Notes: a model not told the origin generated them from the sequence alone. 64,000 nt of DNA from Pontibacter aydingkolensis (GCF_019443125.1 NZ_JAHYXK010000001.1:261608-325607); one strand, 5' to 3'. Counted from the first letter of the stretch, positions 41,610 through 52,041 are shown. Numbers and translations are program-made.

Positions 41610-43112
41610 TTAACCTTTTCCGATAGGGTAATAGGCTTTCAGGCCATCCGGATAAACGCCTTCAATGTACACTACACCGCTGTCAATGTTTTTCAGGAAT
41701 TTCTCCACATCAGACGGCTGGTTTACACTGTATTTATCGATTCGGGTAATGATAAAACCGTCTTTCATACCGGTATCGCGGAACTTGCTGTTTCGGATGT
41801 CGCTGATTTTGGCACCACCGTCAATACCGAGTCGGTTCATTTCCTGCTTGCTAACAGGTTCAAAAGTTGCACCGTCGAACGTTACAGATTTGGCATTGCT
41901 GCGCTTTACCAGTTCTGTGCTGTTATTAAGGTTCTTCAGCGTTACAGTGGCATTTCGATCCTTGCCATCGCGCAGGTAATCTACTTTTACTTTATCGCCA
42001 GGGCGGTAACGGGCAATCTGCTCCAATAACTGAGACGATTTAGCCACTTTAACGCCATTTACTGCTGTGATTACATCGCCTGCTTTCAAGCCTGCTTCCT
42101 GAGCACCGCTTTTCTCTTCTACACTTGCAATGTATACACCGTTAAGCGTTTTGATATTGTTCTCTTTCGCGAAATTAGCGTCGATTTCCTGGATAGATGC
42201 ACCAAGCAATGCACGTTGCACTTCGCCATACTTAATCAGGTCGTCTACTACCTTGCTTACAAGAGAAGAAGGCACTGCAAAAGAATAACCTGCAAAAGAA
42301 CCCGTTTGTGAGGCAATGGCAGTGTTAATACCAACCAGATCGCCATTCAGGTTTACTAATGCGCCACCAGAGTTACCAGGGTTCACGGCAGCGTCTGTCT
42401 GAATAAATGATTCTATACTAAGGTCTTTGTTCTGGTTAGTGCGCAGGATGTTAATGTTACGACCTTTGGCACTTACAATACCCGCTGTTACGGTAGAGGT
42501 AAGATTCATGGGATTACCTACAGCCAGCACCCACTCCCCTACCTGCAGTTCGTCGGAATTACCATAACGCAAGGTTGGCAGTTTATCGGCATTAACTTTA
42601 AGCAGCGCAATATCTGTTGTTGGGTCTGTGCCTACAAGCGTGGCCTCAAACTTACGCTTATCGTCCATTACTACCTCAATTTTAGAGGCATCGGCAATTA
42701 CATGGTTGTTTGTAATGATATAGCCATCTGATGCAATGATCACACCCGAGCCGGAACCAACCTGAGGTCCGCGTGGCACTCGCTGTCCAAAGCCATCGCC
42801 AAAGAACTCACGCAGGAACGGATCCATAGGGCTGCCGCTGCCACGGCTCGCCACACTAGGGCTATACTCCGTCATTACGTGTACTACGGCAGGGGTTGAT
42901 ACCTGTGCGGCTTTTATAAAATTTAATCCTGGAGGAGCTACTACATCACTGCTATTCATGTTACTGGTATAGCGCACTGTAGGATACTCTTCAATTTTTT
43001 CTGTTCTGGTAGTGGCGGCCTCGTCTTCCAGCAGCTTATAGCTACCCACGGCAACACCGCCACCCAGAATGGCAGAAAGCGTTAAGCCAACGATAAACTG
43101 TTTCGTCTTCAT
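41610..43112 (-). CDS. Periplasmic serine protease, Deg/HtrA family
   Basis: The 500-aa protease has a signal or anchor sequence (KQFIVGLTLSAILGGGVAVGS). The trypsin-like domain holds His137 (NNHV), Asp167 (TTDIALLK) and Ser248 (NPGNSGG), and GSGSGVIIASDG just before the His. Two PDZ domains follow (about residues 298-385 and 400-495). Deg proteases degrade or hold misfolded envelope proteins. The N-terminal linker is Asp/Glu rich. It stands between a small heat-shock gene and an aldehyde dehydrogenase gene with separate terminators. The catalytic triad is intact. Confidence 0.95.
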   Translation of the reverse strand: MKTKQFIVGLTLSAILGGGVAVGSYKLLEDEAATTRTEKIEEYPTVRYTSNMNSSDVVAPPGLNFIKAAQVSTPAVVHVMTEYSPSVASRGSGSPMDPFLREFFGDGFGQRVPRGPQVGSGSGVIIASDGYIITNNHVIADASKIEVVMDDKRKFEATLVGTDPTTDIALLKVNADKLPTLRYGNSDELQVGEWVLAVGNPMNLTSTVTAGIVSAKGRNINILRTNQNKDLSIESFIQTDAAVNPGNSGGALVNLNGDLVGINTAIASQTGSFAGYSFAVPSSLVSKVVDDLIKYGEVQRALLGASIQEIDANFAKENNIKTLNGVYIASVEEKSGAQEAGLKAGDVITAVNGVKVAKSSQLLEQIARYRPGDKVKVDYLRDGKDRNATVTLKNLNNSTELVKRSNAKSVTFDGATFEPVSKQEMNRLGIDGGAKISDIRNSKFRDTGMKDGFIITRIDKYSVNQPSDVEKFLKNIDSGVVYIEGVYPDGLKAYYPIGKG

Positions 43113-43249
43113 GTGATTAGTTTTAGTACTGTATGCTTTTATGATATAAATATTATAGATAACCTATACTTAAAAAAGTAACGCTACAATAGTATACGAT
43201 AGTATCTTGTATACTGATCAGTTTAGCAATTACACATTTAAATTAACAA

Positions 43250-43281
43250 AAAAGAGGCCAACTTTGCTGGCCTCTTTCAAA
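43250..43281 (-). terminator. Terminator of the Hsp20 gene
   Basis: AAAGAGGCCA and TGGCCTCTTT enclose a 7-nt loop; flanking A/T runs (AACAAAA and CAAAAAAA) make it suitable on both strands, but the Hsp20 gene is the one ending here. Confidence 0.82.
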
Positions 43282-43295
43282 AAAATGTAATGCGT

Positions 43296-43820
43296 TTATG
43301 ATTTCTTAGCCTTGCCGTTATCTGTATTAACTGCAACTTTCTCGTCTGATGCTTTTCCTTCAGAGACTTTCTTTTTGCTATCGTTTGTACTGGAGATATT
43401 GATCTGGCGCTTCATAGTTTTGTGCTCATCTTTAGGCACTGTTACCAGCAGCACGCCATCTTCCAGTTGGGCAGTTATTTTGTCCGGGCTTACTTTATCT
43501 GGCAAGTAAAAGGTTCTGCTAAACGAACCATACTGTGTTTCCAGCATGTGGTAACGGCGGCCTTCTTCTTTTCTCTCCAGCTGGCGTTCGCCGGTTATAG
43601 TTAATTTGCCTTCCTGAAAATCAATACTGATGTCTTCCTTTTTAACACCTGGTAAAGCTACTTCAATCTCATAGCTCTTTTCTGTTTCGCAGGCATCTAC
43701 GTGAGGTGTAAAGCCAGAATAATTTTTAGCGTTTACAGATTCGTTAAAGAACCTGTCTAACATAGAACTGAATGTGTTAGGCATGTTTTCCTGCATGCCA
43801 TTGTATCTGCTTAGTGCCAT
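43296..43820 (-). CDS. Small heat-shock protein, Hsp20/alpha-crystallin
   Basis: The 174-aa protein has a 40-residue variable N-terminus, an alpha-crystallin domain (about residues 38-140) with VDACETEKSYEIEVALPGVKKEDI, GKLTITGERQLERKEEG and the conserved GVLLVTVPKDE, and a charged C-terminal tail rich in Lys, Ser and Asp (KKKVSEGKASDEKVAVNTDNG). Small Hsps bind unfolding proteins without ATP. The usual IxI motif is present only loosely as INIS. It is monocistronic. Confidence 0.95.
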   Translation of the reverse strand: MALSRYNGMQENMPNTFSSMLDRFFNESVNAKNYSGFTPHVDACETEKSYEIEVALPGVKKEDISIDFQEGKLTITGERQLERKEEGRRYHMLETQYGSFSRTFYLPDKVSPDKITAQLEDGVLLVTVPKDEHKTMKRQINISSTNDSKKKVSEGKASDEKVAVNTDNGKAKKS

Positions 43821-43976
43821 AGTTTTTATACTTTTAAGTTTGCTACAAATTGATTCACACTAATAGCAAAGTAAAAATTATACCAGCAGAAAAATCTTTG
43901 AAATTCATGAAATAATGTCATTTTTAGACGAGCATTTTCAAGCAACCATCTGACTGCATGGCAGTTAACCACATAT

Positions 43977-44771
43977 TTAGTACGTAATACTGGCAGTATG
44001 AGAGGCACGATTGATGTTATACTTTATCTCTAAACCAAACACCGGAGAAATGCGGTTCCGCTTGGTTGTGTAGCCGTCTTCGATAAGCTTACCCTGCTCA
44101 TCATACACCGGCGATACCAGCACATAGTAGTAATCTGTTTGCCGCATAAAGTATGGGTTAATACGCAACTTTTCGGTAAGTTCATAGTTCAGGCTCAAAC
44201 GAAGGCGGGTGCGGTCTACGGTTCTTTCCTGGGCGGTGCTATTATTTTCTTTGCCAAAGTTTGAGATTACCAGGGTTTCGTAGCTTATACTTGGTGTTAT
44301 GAATCTGCTCTTTAGCGGCAGGCGCTTGCCCAGTTCTGCTGTACCTCTGAATCTCCCAAAAGCGTCACGTTCTTCCTGATCCACGTATTCTGTTAACAGC
44401 TGTTTGTTAAAGTATAAACTGCCCAGATTGCCGTTGTGCCTCAAAAAAAGGCCGTAAAACAGTATCTTCGGAAAGTCTTCGGCAGCATAGCGAAGTATAG
44501 CCCCTCCGCGCCAGTGGTCTGTAAAAGTATGCTCGTAGCCCAGGCTCAGCTCTATCCGTTCGAAGTTGCTCAATAGCCCCGACTGCTTCAGGTCGTTATA
44601 ATCGCTATCAGTATTAATGCGGTACTGATTCCGGAAAAACATCAGCCCATCTTCGCCTAAACCATACGTAGCTTGCAACTCAGGCCAGATGGCAGTTGGA
44701 GCCGTAACTTTGCTTTGGCCCTGGGTAAGCACTGGCAAAAGCAGCAGCAGTATAAAGTATAGCTTTTTCAT
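43977..44771 (-). CDS. DUF2490 outer-membrane-associated protein
   Basis: The 264-aa protein has a signal peptide (MKKLYFILLLLLPVLTQGQ). The body is made of repeated amphipathic strands with arginine pairs (ERIELSLGYEHTF, RTRLRLSLNYELTEKLRINPYFM, RISPVFGLEIKYNI), as seen in the DUF2490 barrel family. No activity is known. It is likely an outer-membrane barrel of modest size. It is not clearly in an operon with the neighbours. Confidence 0.8.
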   Translation of the reverse strand: MKKLYFILLLLLPVLTQGQSKVTAPTAIWPELQATYGLGEDGLMFFRNQYRINTDSDYNDLKQSGLLSNFERIELSLGYEHTFTDHWRGGAILRYAAEDFPKILFYGLFLRHNGNLGSLYFNKQLLTEYVDQEERDAFGRFRGTAELGKRLPLKSRFITPSISYETLVISNFGKENNSTAQERTVDRTRLRLSLNYELTEKLRINPYFMRQTDYYYVLVSPVYDEQGKLIEDGYTTKRNRISPVFGLEIKYNINRASHTASITY

Positions 44772-44836
44772 GGGTGATTTTCAAGGATTACGAATGATGC
44801 TCTGAACAAGGTATAAGTTTTACCAATTACACTTTC

Positions 44837-46027
44837 TTAGCTCTTTAATTGCTGCAGGGCCACATAAGCCATCAGGCCGATACCAGTTTCCAGCGCAGCC
44901 TCATCAATATCGAATGTCGGTGTATGTACGCCTGAGGTTATACCGCGTTCTTCGTTTCGGGTACCAAGACGGTAAAAACATGCCGGTACTTCCTGCGAGT
45001 AATAGGCAAAGTCCTCTGCACCCATCCACAGGTCCAGGTTAACCACGTTCTCTTCTCCTAAGTAATCTACTGCTGCAGTACGTGCTATAGCGGTTAGTTC
45101 CGGGTCGTTCTGTAAGTATGGATAACCATTCTTGATATCGATGTCGCAGCTGCCTCCCATACTTTCGCAAAGCCCTACGGCCAGTTTCCTGATTTTCTGG
45201 TGAGCCTCTTTACGCCATGCTTCATTCATGGTCCGAAACGTACCTTCTATCTTTACCTCGTTCGGGATAACATTGGTTGCGCCTTTGCCCTCTATTTTAC
45301 CAAACGACAGCACCGACGGTACTTTAGGGCTGGCATGGCGGCTAACGATCTGCTGCAGCGCCACAATAAGGTGTGCTGATATCAGAACAGGATCGATGTT
45401 CATTTCCGGCAGTGCGGCATGCCCACCTTTGCCTTTTACGGTTATGTAGATCTCATCAGCGCTGGCCATATACATACCAGACTTAAAGCCTACTTTACCT
45501 GCCGGAAGCATCGGGAATACATGTTGTGCTACTATACCCGCCGGAGCCGGATTCTGCAACACACCCTCTTTGATCATAATAGAGGCGCCTCCCGGAAACT
45601 TCTCCTCGCCTGGCTGAAAAACCAGCTTTATAGTACCTTCAAACTCATCGCGCATGTCCTGAAGTATACGTGCCGCGCCTAACAAAGAGGCTGTATGCAC
45701 ATCGTGCCCGCAGGCATGCATAACCCCCTCGTTCTTCGATTTATATGCCACTTCATTTGCTTCAACAATTGGCAAAGCATCTAAGTCGGCACGCAAGGCG
45801 ATGGTTTTCTTCTCCGGGTTTCTGCCTTTTATTAAAGCCACCACGCCTGTAGTAGCCATACTTTCTGATGTAATGCCATATTGCTCCAGCACCTGTTTTA
45901 CATAGGCTGCTGTGTTATACTCTTCAAAAGAAAGCTCAGGATTGGCGTGTATATGCTGGCGCACTTTCACCGTATCGGGTGCGTAAGCTTGTGCTAATTG
46001 CTTTATTTTATCTGTTGTATGTGTCAT
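44837..46027 (-). CDS. M20-family N-acyl amino-acid amidohydrolase
   Basis: The 396-aa enzyme carries the metal-binding motifs DLDALPIVEANEVAY, HACGHDVH and FQPGEEKFPGGA, with the dimerisation domain (about 180-300) and the histidine of GVHTPTFDID near the end. M20D amidohydrolases release amino acids from N-acyl or indole conjugates, or act on hippurate-like substrates. The precise substrate is not known. The gene is alone, with a hairpin-repeat in the upstream gap. Confidence 0.92.
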   Translation of the reverse strand: MTHTTDKIKQLAQAYAPDTVKVRQHIHANPELSFEEYNTAAYVKQVLEQYGITSESMATTGVVALIKGRNPEKKTIALRADLDALPIVEANEVAYKSKNEGVMHACGHDVHTASLLGAARILQDMRDEFEGTIKLVFQPGEEKFPGGASIMIKEGVLQNPAPAGIVAQHVFPMLPAGKVGFKSGMYMASADEIYITVKGKGGHAALPEMNIDPVLISAHLIVALQQIVSRHASPKVPSVLSFGKIEGKGATNVIPNEVKIEGTFRTMNEAWRKEAHQKIRKLAVGLCESMGGSCDIDIKNGYPYLQNDPELTAIARTAAVDYLGEENVVNLDLWMGAEDFAYYSQEVPACFYRLGTRNEERGITSGVHTPTFDIDEAALETGIGLMAYVALQQLKS

Positions 46028-46131
46028 GCACTGGTTATTTCTAAAGGATATTCAAAGCTGTAGGGCTAGTCTAAATCCGATAACTGGTTTATAGCCTGTG
46101 CTCCGTGCAATGCTGGCAACTCAGACTAAGG

Positions 46132-46217
46132 CTGTCATTTCGACCACCGTGAGAAATCTATCTAGAATTATTGCAGAAGGAATTCTAAATAGATCTCTCC
46201 TTTCGTCGAGATGACAG
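46132..46217. repeat. 86-bp imperfect hairpin, GTCATTTCGA...TCGAGATGAC, copy 2
   Basis: CTGTCATTTCGA is mirrored by TCGAGATGACAG, with GAGAAATCTATCTAGAATT and AATTCTAAATAGATCTCTC pairing inside. It matches 31547-31629 in outline and in the terminal 11 bp. The rest of the 416-bp gap (46028-46443) holds no gene; a forward frame there is built from the repeat and is not real. Confidence 0.8.
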
Positions 46218-46368
46218 TTTTTGCTCAAGTTGACGGCATTGTGACTTTCCACCCTACTAGGTCATTAACTTATCATCATTATAAGACACAAGTTTGGAAA
46301 CTTGTGCCACAAAAGAAAGTTAAATTGTTTTTACTATGTAGAATTCATTCTACTGGTCCTGTAAAAAT

Positions 46369-46405
46369 AAAAGCGCTGCGTCTATTTCCAGATCGCAACG
46401 CTTTT
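46369..46405 (-). terminator. Terminator of the SPOR lipoprotein gene
   Basis: AAAAGCG-TGCG and CGCA-CGCTTTT form an 11-bp stem with one mismatch around a 13-nt loop; on the minus strand it is followed by TTTTATTTTTAC. Confidence 0.75.
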
Positions 46406-46443
46406 AGTCTTTTATCTTTTGTCTAAGGTCCCTGGTATAAACC

Positions 46444-46956
46444 CTAATAACTCTTATCAATATTGATCTGGTCCTGCACGATCTGGGCGTTTGGCACCAG
46501 GTCTGATATTTTATTAAGCACCTGCTGCGCCTCCATCCGACTAAAGAAATCGCCAATCTTAAGCTTAAAATTAGGTTGCTGATAAGTAAGGTAATCTTTC
46601 ACATCCGGCACCCGCGAGATAATTGTTTTGCGCAGATTCATGACATCCTGGCGCTGCGAACCATTGTAAGCCAGAATACGATAACCCTGGGCATACTTTA
46701 TGTTCTTGTTCACGCTGGCTACAGTATCCATCAGCACAGCTACTTTGCGGTTTACATGGTTGGTTGGTTCTACGCGTGCCGCCACTGTAGTTTCCGGTGC
46801 CTCATACTTTGGGCGATAAACGCTCAGGTCTTCGGCTACTTTCTCTTTGCCCGGAAATTTCCCTGTGTCAGTTGTAGTTTTGCCCGCCGATGGCGCACAA
46901 GCTGACGAGATCAAGATCAGCAGGGAAAGTAATAAATTAAGAATTCTGTTGTTCAT
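46444..46956 (-). CDS. SPOR-domain lipoprotein
   Basis: The 170-aa product has a lipoprotein signal (LLLSLLILISSAC, Cys20). A spacer follows, then a SPOR-like domain (about residues 90-170) with GYRILAYNGSQRQDVMNLRK, FKLKIGDFFSRMEAQQVLNKI and PNAQIVQDQI. SPOR domains bind glycan strands lacking stem peptides at division sites. It overlaps deoC by 20 bp downstream of it, so the two are co-transcribed. Confidence 0.82.
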   Translation of the reverse strand: MNNRILNLLLSLLILISSACAPSAGKTTTDTGKFPGKEKVAEDLSVYRPKYEAPETTVAARVEPTNHVNRKVAVLMDTVASVNKNIKYAQGYRILAYNGSQRQDVMNLRKTIISRVPDVKDYLTYQQPNFKLKIGDFFSRMEAQQVLNKISDLVPNAQIVQDQINIDKSY

Positions 46957-47611
46957 GGGTAACTATTTGAATGCTGGCCGAACAGCCTAACCTGTCGGCA
47001 CCTGCTTTTATTAACGCTTTTGCATCTTCATACGTACGTATGCCACCAGCAGCCTTTATCTTCATAGACTTTGGTAACACCCGGCGCATTAATTTTATAT
47101 CTTCTACGGTAGCTCCACGCGAGGCAAAGCCTGTAGAGGTTTTAACATAATCCACACCGGCATTGGCGCACAACTCACAGGCCTTCACGATCTCGTCTTC
47201 CGATAGTAAAGCTGTTTCGATAATTACTTTCAGCTCTGCCTCTTTCAAGTGACAAAACTTAGCCAGATCGCTTAGTTCGTTCTCTACCTCATTATACTTG
47301 CCAGACTTAAACGCAGAGATGTTCATCACCACATCTATCTCGTCTGCGCCGTCGGCAATGGCCTGGTGTGTTTCCAGAAACTTTACTTTAGCATGCTGAT
47401 ACCCCAACGGGAAACCCACTACAGTTGCCACTTTAACAAGTGAGCCCGGGCCCAGACGCTCTTTTGCCAGTTGCACATAACATGGGGCGATGCAAACGGC
47501 GGCAAAACTGTAGTTGCGGGCCTCATCGCATAATTGCATCACCTGATCAGCTGTCGCGTCTGGCTTCAGCTGCGTATGATCTATGTAAGCAGCCAGTTCT
47601 TCTCCTGCCAT
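46937..47611 (-). CDS. deoC: Deoxyribose-phosphate aldolase
   Basis: The 224-aa TIM-barrel enzyme splits 2-deoxyribose-5-phosphate into glyceraldehyde 3-phosphate and acetaldehyde in nucleoside breakdown. The Schiff-base lysine is Lys157 (DYVKTSTGF), with Lys186 (KIKAAGG) and Asp93 (EIDVVMN) as proton relay. It is full length for the class I short DeoC type. The SPOR lipoprotein gene overlaps its end. No other deo genes are near. Confidence 0.96.
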   Translation of the reverse strand: MAGEELAAYIDHTQLKPDATADQVMQLCDEARNYSFAAVCIAPCYVQLAKERLGPGSLVKVATVVGFPLGYQHAKVKFLETHQAIADGADEIDVVMNISAFKSGKYNEVENELSDLAKFCHLKEAELKVIIETALLSEDEIVKACELCANAGVDYVKTSTGFASRGATVEDIKLMRRVLPKSMKIKAAGGIRTYEDAKALIKAGADRLGCSASIQIVTHEQQNS

Positions 47612-47730
47612 AGTTTATCCTATAAAAGATAAAGGACATAAGACAAAAGATTTCCTCCGCCTCATATCCTTTATCATTTCAATTTTATACTTGGTTTAGC
47701 CCCTGATTTATACTTCAGGGCTATTATTCA

Positions 47731-50700
47731 TTATTCCCCGATAAGTATGCAGCGGTTGTGAAGCAGGTCGTCTTCTACAGTTTTATACTTTACGTCCTTC
47801 AGCACACGGCCATCCATATACTGCACGCTAACTCTGTCGTTACGTCCAGCCACTTTCTGAGAGTGTGCCGGCATTATCTTTTCCGGCTCCGGTGCCTGTG
47901 CTGAAGTATGGCCTGACTGATCTTCCAGCGAAGAGTGTACCTCCTGCTTCTGCTCTTTTAACACAGGTGCTTTTGGTGCCATCGGCGGTTTAACCGGCTG
48001 CTGTACCTGCTCGGGTGCCTGTACTGGTATAAACGCATGGAACAGGAATTCGATTGTCTGCTCGTTTACCTTACCAATCATGCGCTTAAACAACTCAAAA
48101 GACTCGAACTTGTAGATCAATAATGGGTCTTTCTGCTCGTATACCGCGTTCTGCACACTTTGCTTGAGGTTGTCCATCTCGCGCAGGTGGTCTGTCCAGG
48201 CCTGGTCTATAGTACCCAGCGTAATGATCTTCTCCATAGCACGGAGTAACTCCAGGCCATGCGTCTCATAGGCTTTAGTAAGGTTAGCCACAGCTGCCAG
48301 CTGGCGTTTACCATCTGTAAATGGCACGGCCACGTTCTCGATCATCGGCCCCCGGTTCTGGTGAATGTCGGCAATTATCGGGTAAGCCTGGTCAGCAGTT
48401 TGCTTGTTTCTGGTCAGGTAGTGGTTAAGCGCCTCGTTGTATAAACGCTCAGACAACTGGTTAGCCTGTACAGATTTAAATTCTTCTTCAGTGATAGATG
48501 ACTCGATACCAAATACACGCAGCACATGCAGCTGGAAGTTCTCGTAATCGCTGATGTTCTTGTAGCTTACAATCACGTCTTCGCTGATATCGTAGATCAT
48601 GTTCCAGATATCCAGCTCCAGACGCTCTCCGTAAAGGGCGTTTCGGCGGCGCTTGTATACTACCTCACGCTGAGCGTTCATCACGTCATCGTACTCTAGT
48701 AAGCGCTTACGCATACCAAAGTTGTTCTCCTCCACTTTCTTCTGTGCGCGCTCAATAGAGTTCGTGATCATCGAGTGCTGAATCACTTCGCCTTCCTCCA
48801 GACCCATGCGGTCCATCAGGCGAGCAATACGGTCAGAGCCGAACAAACGCATCAGGTTATCTTCCAAGCTCACAAAGAACTGCGAAGAACCCGGGTCTCC
48901 CTGGCGACCTGCACGACCACGCAACTGGCGGTCTACGCGGCGTGACTCGTGGCGCTCTGTACCGATAATGGCAAGACCACCCGCAGCCTTAGACTCCGGC
49001 GTAAGTTTAATGTCAGTACCACGGCCGGCCATGTTGGTAGCAATCGTTACTGTTCCTGGCTTACCAGCTTCAGCAACGATTTCGGCCTCTTTCTGGTGCA
49101 TTTTGGCGTTCAGTACCTGGTGCTTTAACTTACGCAGTGTAAGCATACGGCTTAATAGCTCCGAAATCTCAACTGAAGTTGTACCAACCAGTACCGGACG
49201 ACCTGCCTCTGTCAAAGCTACGATCTCGTCGGCAACGGCATTATACTTTTCACGAACGGTTTTGTATACTTTGTCGTGCTCGTCTTTTCTGGAGATAGGG
49301 CGGTTAGTTGGTATCACTACCACATCCAGTTTATAGATGTCCCAGAACTCACCTGCCTCTGTTTCGGCAGTACCCGTCATACCAGACAATTTGTGGTACA
49401 TACGGAAGTAGTTCTGCAACGTAACTGTAGCGTAAGTCTGTGTGGCATCTTCTACCTTCACGTTTTCTTTCGCCTCAATTGCCTGGTGCAAACCATCCGA
49501 GTAACGGCGTCCTTCCATTACACGGCCTGTCTGCTCATCTACAATCTTAACTTTGTTATCCGGCGTTACAATGTACTCTGTATCCTTCTCGAACAAAGTA
49601 TAAGCCTTTAATAACTGGTTAATTGTATGAATACGCTTTGATTTCTCCTGAAAGTCGGCGATCAGCCTCTCTTTGGCATGCAGTTGCTCTTCATGAGAAA
49701 GCGCTTTGTTGTTCTCGATCTCGGCGATCTCAACCCCGATATCCGGCATGATGTAGAAGTTCGGATCTTCGCCCTGGCCCGTGATCAGGTCAACGCCTTT
49801 CTCGGTCAGTTCGATCTGGTTATGCTTCTCATCAATGGTAAAGTATAGCGGCTCATCTGCCTCCGGCATTTGGCGGGAGTTATCCTGCAGGTAGAAGTTT
49901 TCTACTTTCTGCATGATAGCGCGGTTACCGGTCTCGCTCAGGAATTTGATCAGCGGCTTGCTTTTAGGCAGACCACGGTAAGCACGGAACAAAGATACGC
50001 CGCCCTCTTGTGTGTTGCCCTCCTTGATCAGGCGCTTAGCCTCCGTCAGGAAGTTGTTAACTACTTTACGCTGCGCCTCTACCAGCATGGCAATGCGTGG
50101 CTTCAGTTGGTAAAACTCGTGCTCATCGCCACGCGGCACCGGGCCGGAAATAATCAAAGGCGTACGGGCATCGTCAATCAATACAGAGTCAACCTCATCC
50201 ACCATGGCGTAATGGTGCTTGCGCTGTACGAGGTCCTGCGGTTCACGGGCCATGTTGTCGCGCAGATAGTCAAAGCCGAACTCATTGTTAGTACCGTAGG
50301 TAATATCTGCTCTGTATGCTTTGCGGCGGGATTCAGAATTTGGCTGGTGCTTGTCGATGCAGTCTATGGTGAGGCCATGAAACTCAAATAAAGGCGCCAT
50401 CCACTCAGAGTCACGGCGGGCAAGGTAGTCGTTAACCGTTACTACGTGTACGCCGCGCTTGGCAAGTGCATTCAGGTAAGCTGGCAATGTTGCCACTAAT
50501 GTTTTACCTTCACCTGTAGCCATCTCAGCAATTTTACCCTGGTGCAGCACAATACCACCGATCAGCTGTACATCATAGTGCAGCATATCCCAGGTGATCT
50601 CGTTGCCGGCAGCTATCCATTTGTTAGCCCAGATAGCTTTCTCGCCATCGATCTGCACGTTTGGCTTGCGGGCAGAAAGCTCGCGGTCCATTTCGTTAGC

Positions 50701-51105
50701 AGTTACTACCAACTGGCCATTCTCTTTCCAGCGGCGGGCTGTTTCCTTCACAACAGCAAAGCCCACAGGCAGCACTTCCATCAGCACTACTTCCAAGTCT
50801 TTGTTACGCTGTTTCTCCAGCTCGTCTATCTCCGAGAAGATATTTTCCTTCTGCACGATATTCAGCTCCGGCTCATCGGCGATGCGCTTGTGCAGGGCTG
50901 CAATCTGCTCATCGATGGGCTTTAGGCGCTCATCAATAATGCCTTTTATTTCATAGGTCTTCTGGCGAAGCTGGTCGTCAGTAAGATCTTTTAGTTTAGC
51001 GTACTCTTCGTTTACTTTAGATACGTAAGGCAGTACCTCTTTTATATCTCTGTCGGATTTGGTTCCGAATAGTTTCGCAACGGTTTTACCGAAAAAATCA
51101 AACAT
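47731..51105 (-). CDS. secA: Preprotein translocase ATPase SecA
   Basis: The 1124-aa motor pushes unfolded proteins through SecYEG. Walker A is MATGEGKT (residues 196-202 or so), with the [20 protein letters not shown] motif later in the first nucleotide domain, GTDIKLTP and [14 protein letters not shown] in the second. A long insert (about 330-420) and a Pro/Gln-rich linker near residue 1050 follow the Bacteroidota pattern. The C-terminal zinc-binding tail (CxCGSGK...CH) is absent; the protein ends in [22 protein letters not shown] -7 box lies 46 bp upstream. It is monocistronic. Confidence 0.97.
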   Translation of the reverse strand: MFDFFGKTVAKLFGTKSDRDIKEVLPYVSKVNEEYAKLKDLTDDQLRQKTYEIKGIIDERLKPIDEQIAALHKRIADEPELNIVQKENIFSEIDELEKQRNKDLEVVLMEVLPVGFAVVKETARRWKENGQLVVTANEMDRELSARKPNVQIDGEKAIWANKWIAAGNEITWDMLHYDVQLIGGIVLHQGKIAEMATGEGKTLVATLPAYLNALAKRGVHVVTVNDYLARRDSEWMAPLFEFHGLTIDCIDKHQPNSESRRKAYRADITYGTNNEFGFDYLRDNMAREPQDLVQRKHHYAMVDEVDSVLIDDARTPLIISGPVPRGDEHEFYQLKPRIAMLVEAQRKVVNNFLTEAKRLIKEGNTQEGGVSLFRAYRGLPKSKPLIKFLSETGNRAIMQKVENFYLQDNSRQMPEADEPLYFTIDEKHNQIELTEKGVDLITGQGEDPNFYIMPDIGVEIAEIENNKALSHEEQLHAKERLIADFQEKSKRIHTINQLLKAYTLFEKDTEYIVTPDNKVKIVDEQTGRVMEGRRYSDGLHQAIEAKENVKVEDATQTYATVTLQNYFRMYHKLSGMTGTAETEAGEFWDIYKLDVVVIPTNRPISRKDEHDKVYKTVREKYNAVADEIVALTEAGRPVLVGTTSVEISELLSRMLTLRKLKHQVLNAKMHQKEAEIVAEAGKPGTVTIATNMAGRGTDIKLTPESKAAGGLAIIGTERHESRRVDRQLRGRAGRQGDPGSSQFFVSLEDNLMRLFGSDRIARLMDRMGLEEGEVIQHSMITNSIERAQKKVEENNFGMRKRLLEYDDVMNAQREVVYKRRRNALYGERLELDIWNMIYDISEDVIVSYKNISDYENFQLHVLRVFGIESSITEEEFKSVQANQLSERLYNEALNHYLTRNKQTADQAYPIIADIHQNRGPMIENVAVPFTDGKRQLAAVANLTKAYETHGLELLRAMEKIITLGTIDQAWTDHLREMDNLKQSVQNAVYEQKDPLLIYKFESFELFKRMIGKVNEQTIEFLFHAFIPVQAPEQVQQPVKPPMAPKAPVLKEQKQEVHSSLEDQSGHTSAQAPEPEKIMPAHSQKVAGRNDRVSVQYMDGRVLKDVKYKTVEDDLLHNRCILIGE

Positions 51106-51150
51106 CTGTGTCTGTTAATCTTAAATGAAATCTTCTGTTTGCAATATCGT

Positions 51151-51158
51151 CAAAAATA
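51151..51158 (-). promoter_or_regulatory. Candidate -7 element of secA
   Basis: The minus strand reads TATTTTTG, an exact TAnnTTTG match, 46 bp before the secA ATG; a TTA about 19 bp further upstream could serve as -33. Confidence 0.5.
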
Positions 51159-51345
51159 GCTGTTTTTCCGATATATCTAACGATCTGTACTAAAACAATA
51201 CCATAATAATGCATGCATAGGTTATCTGCCATATTTACCGATAAAGTATAGCCTTATTACTATTTATACTTTGGCAACGTAAAACCTTATGCCAGAATCA
51301 GGTAAAGCGTGGCATTGTGGCAGGGGTGTTTGGTTAATGGTTAAT

Positions 51346-51520
51346 GGTTATTAGTTGTTAGTTATTGGGGAGTATGGTAATTTGAGCAGGAACAACCTCA
51401 GGCAAATGGCAACAGAATTTGAAGATGAAGCTTTTCAAGCATGCATTCTTTTAAAATTGCCGGTCTATATCTCAATCTGATTCTGTCTCCATTTCCTCCA
51501 ATAACTAACAACTAATAACC
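51346..51520. repeat. 175-bp composite inverted repeat, GGTTATTAGTTG type
   Basis: GGTTATTAGTTGTTAGTTATTGG (51346-51368, split in reading as 23 bases) is a perfect inverted repeat of 51498-51520. The inner 129 bp hold no gene. The end motif (AATAACC...) resembles the outer arms of the 3339-3516 element, suggesting a related family. The 420-bp gap before secA contains nothing else coding. Confidence 0.78.
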
Positions 51521-51525
51521 AACAA

Positions 51526-52041
51526 CTAAAATACCTTCTGAAATTCCACCACATCTTCCCAGCCATCAGGTGTGCGGAGCCAGTCTTTGCGGATGCCTAT
51601 ACTTTTGAAGCCGGCTTTGGTGAACAGGTCTATACTTTTGAGGTTGCTTGCAGTAACGGAGCAGAAAAGCTGATGCAGCATGAGGGTGTTCTGGCAGTAG
51701 CTGAGTAGCAGCTGCAGCGCATCAGAGGCGTGTCCGTTTTTGCGGTGACCGGGTGCAATGGCTATACCCACTCCTGCCCTGCGGTGCATCGGGTCGAAGT
51801 CATAAAGATCTACGGCGCCTACTGCCTCTTCGCTTGCGTTGCAGATGACCAGGCGCAACTGCTTTATAGTGTAGATATCCAGCGCAGCGTTTTCGAGATA
51901 CTGCTCCAGCACAAATTTAGAGTAAGGTGTAAGCGTATTGCCCACATGCCACACCGATATATCGTTCTCCAAAGTATAAAGAAACTCCAGGTCAGTTGGC
52001 TCAAGGGCACGCAGGTAAGTATTTTCTGATTTCAGGAACAT
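51526..52041 (-). CDS. GNAT acetyltransferase
   Basis: The 171-aa protein has a GNAT fold: a first strand-helix YLRALEPTDLEFLYTLEN, the acetyl-CoA motif RRAGVGIAIAPGHRKNGHASDALQLLLSY (about residues 85-113), and HQLFCSVTASNLKSIDLFTKAGF. Its style is RimJ/RimL/spermidine-type. The acceptor is not predictable. It is a single gene between repeat-rich DNA and dapF, with a 382-bp gap downstream. Confidence 0.9.
   Translation of the reverse strand: MFLKSENTYLRALEPTDLEFLYTLENDISVWHVGNTLTPYSKFVLEQYLENAALDIYTIKQLRLVICNASEEAVGAVDLYDFDPMHRRAGVGIAIAPGHRKNGHASDALQLLLSYCQNTLMLHQLFCSVTASNLKSIDLFTKAGFKSIGIRKDWLRTPDGWEDVVEFQKVF

Noticed and set aside
43826-44008. Reverse 60-aa frame upstream of the Hsp20 gene
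   Set aside because: It covers the likely Hsp20 promoter region and has no start signal or motif.
46211-46426. Forward 71-aa frame after the hairpin repeat
   Set aside because: It begins inside the repeat and ends in a terminator stem; no ribosome-binding site or conserved pattern.
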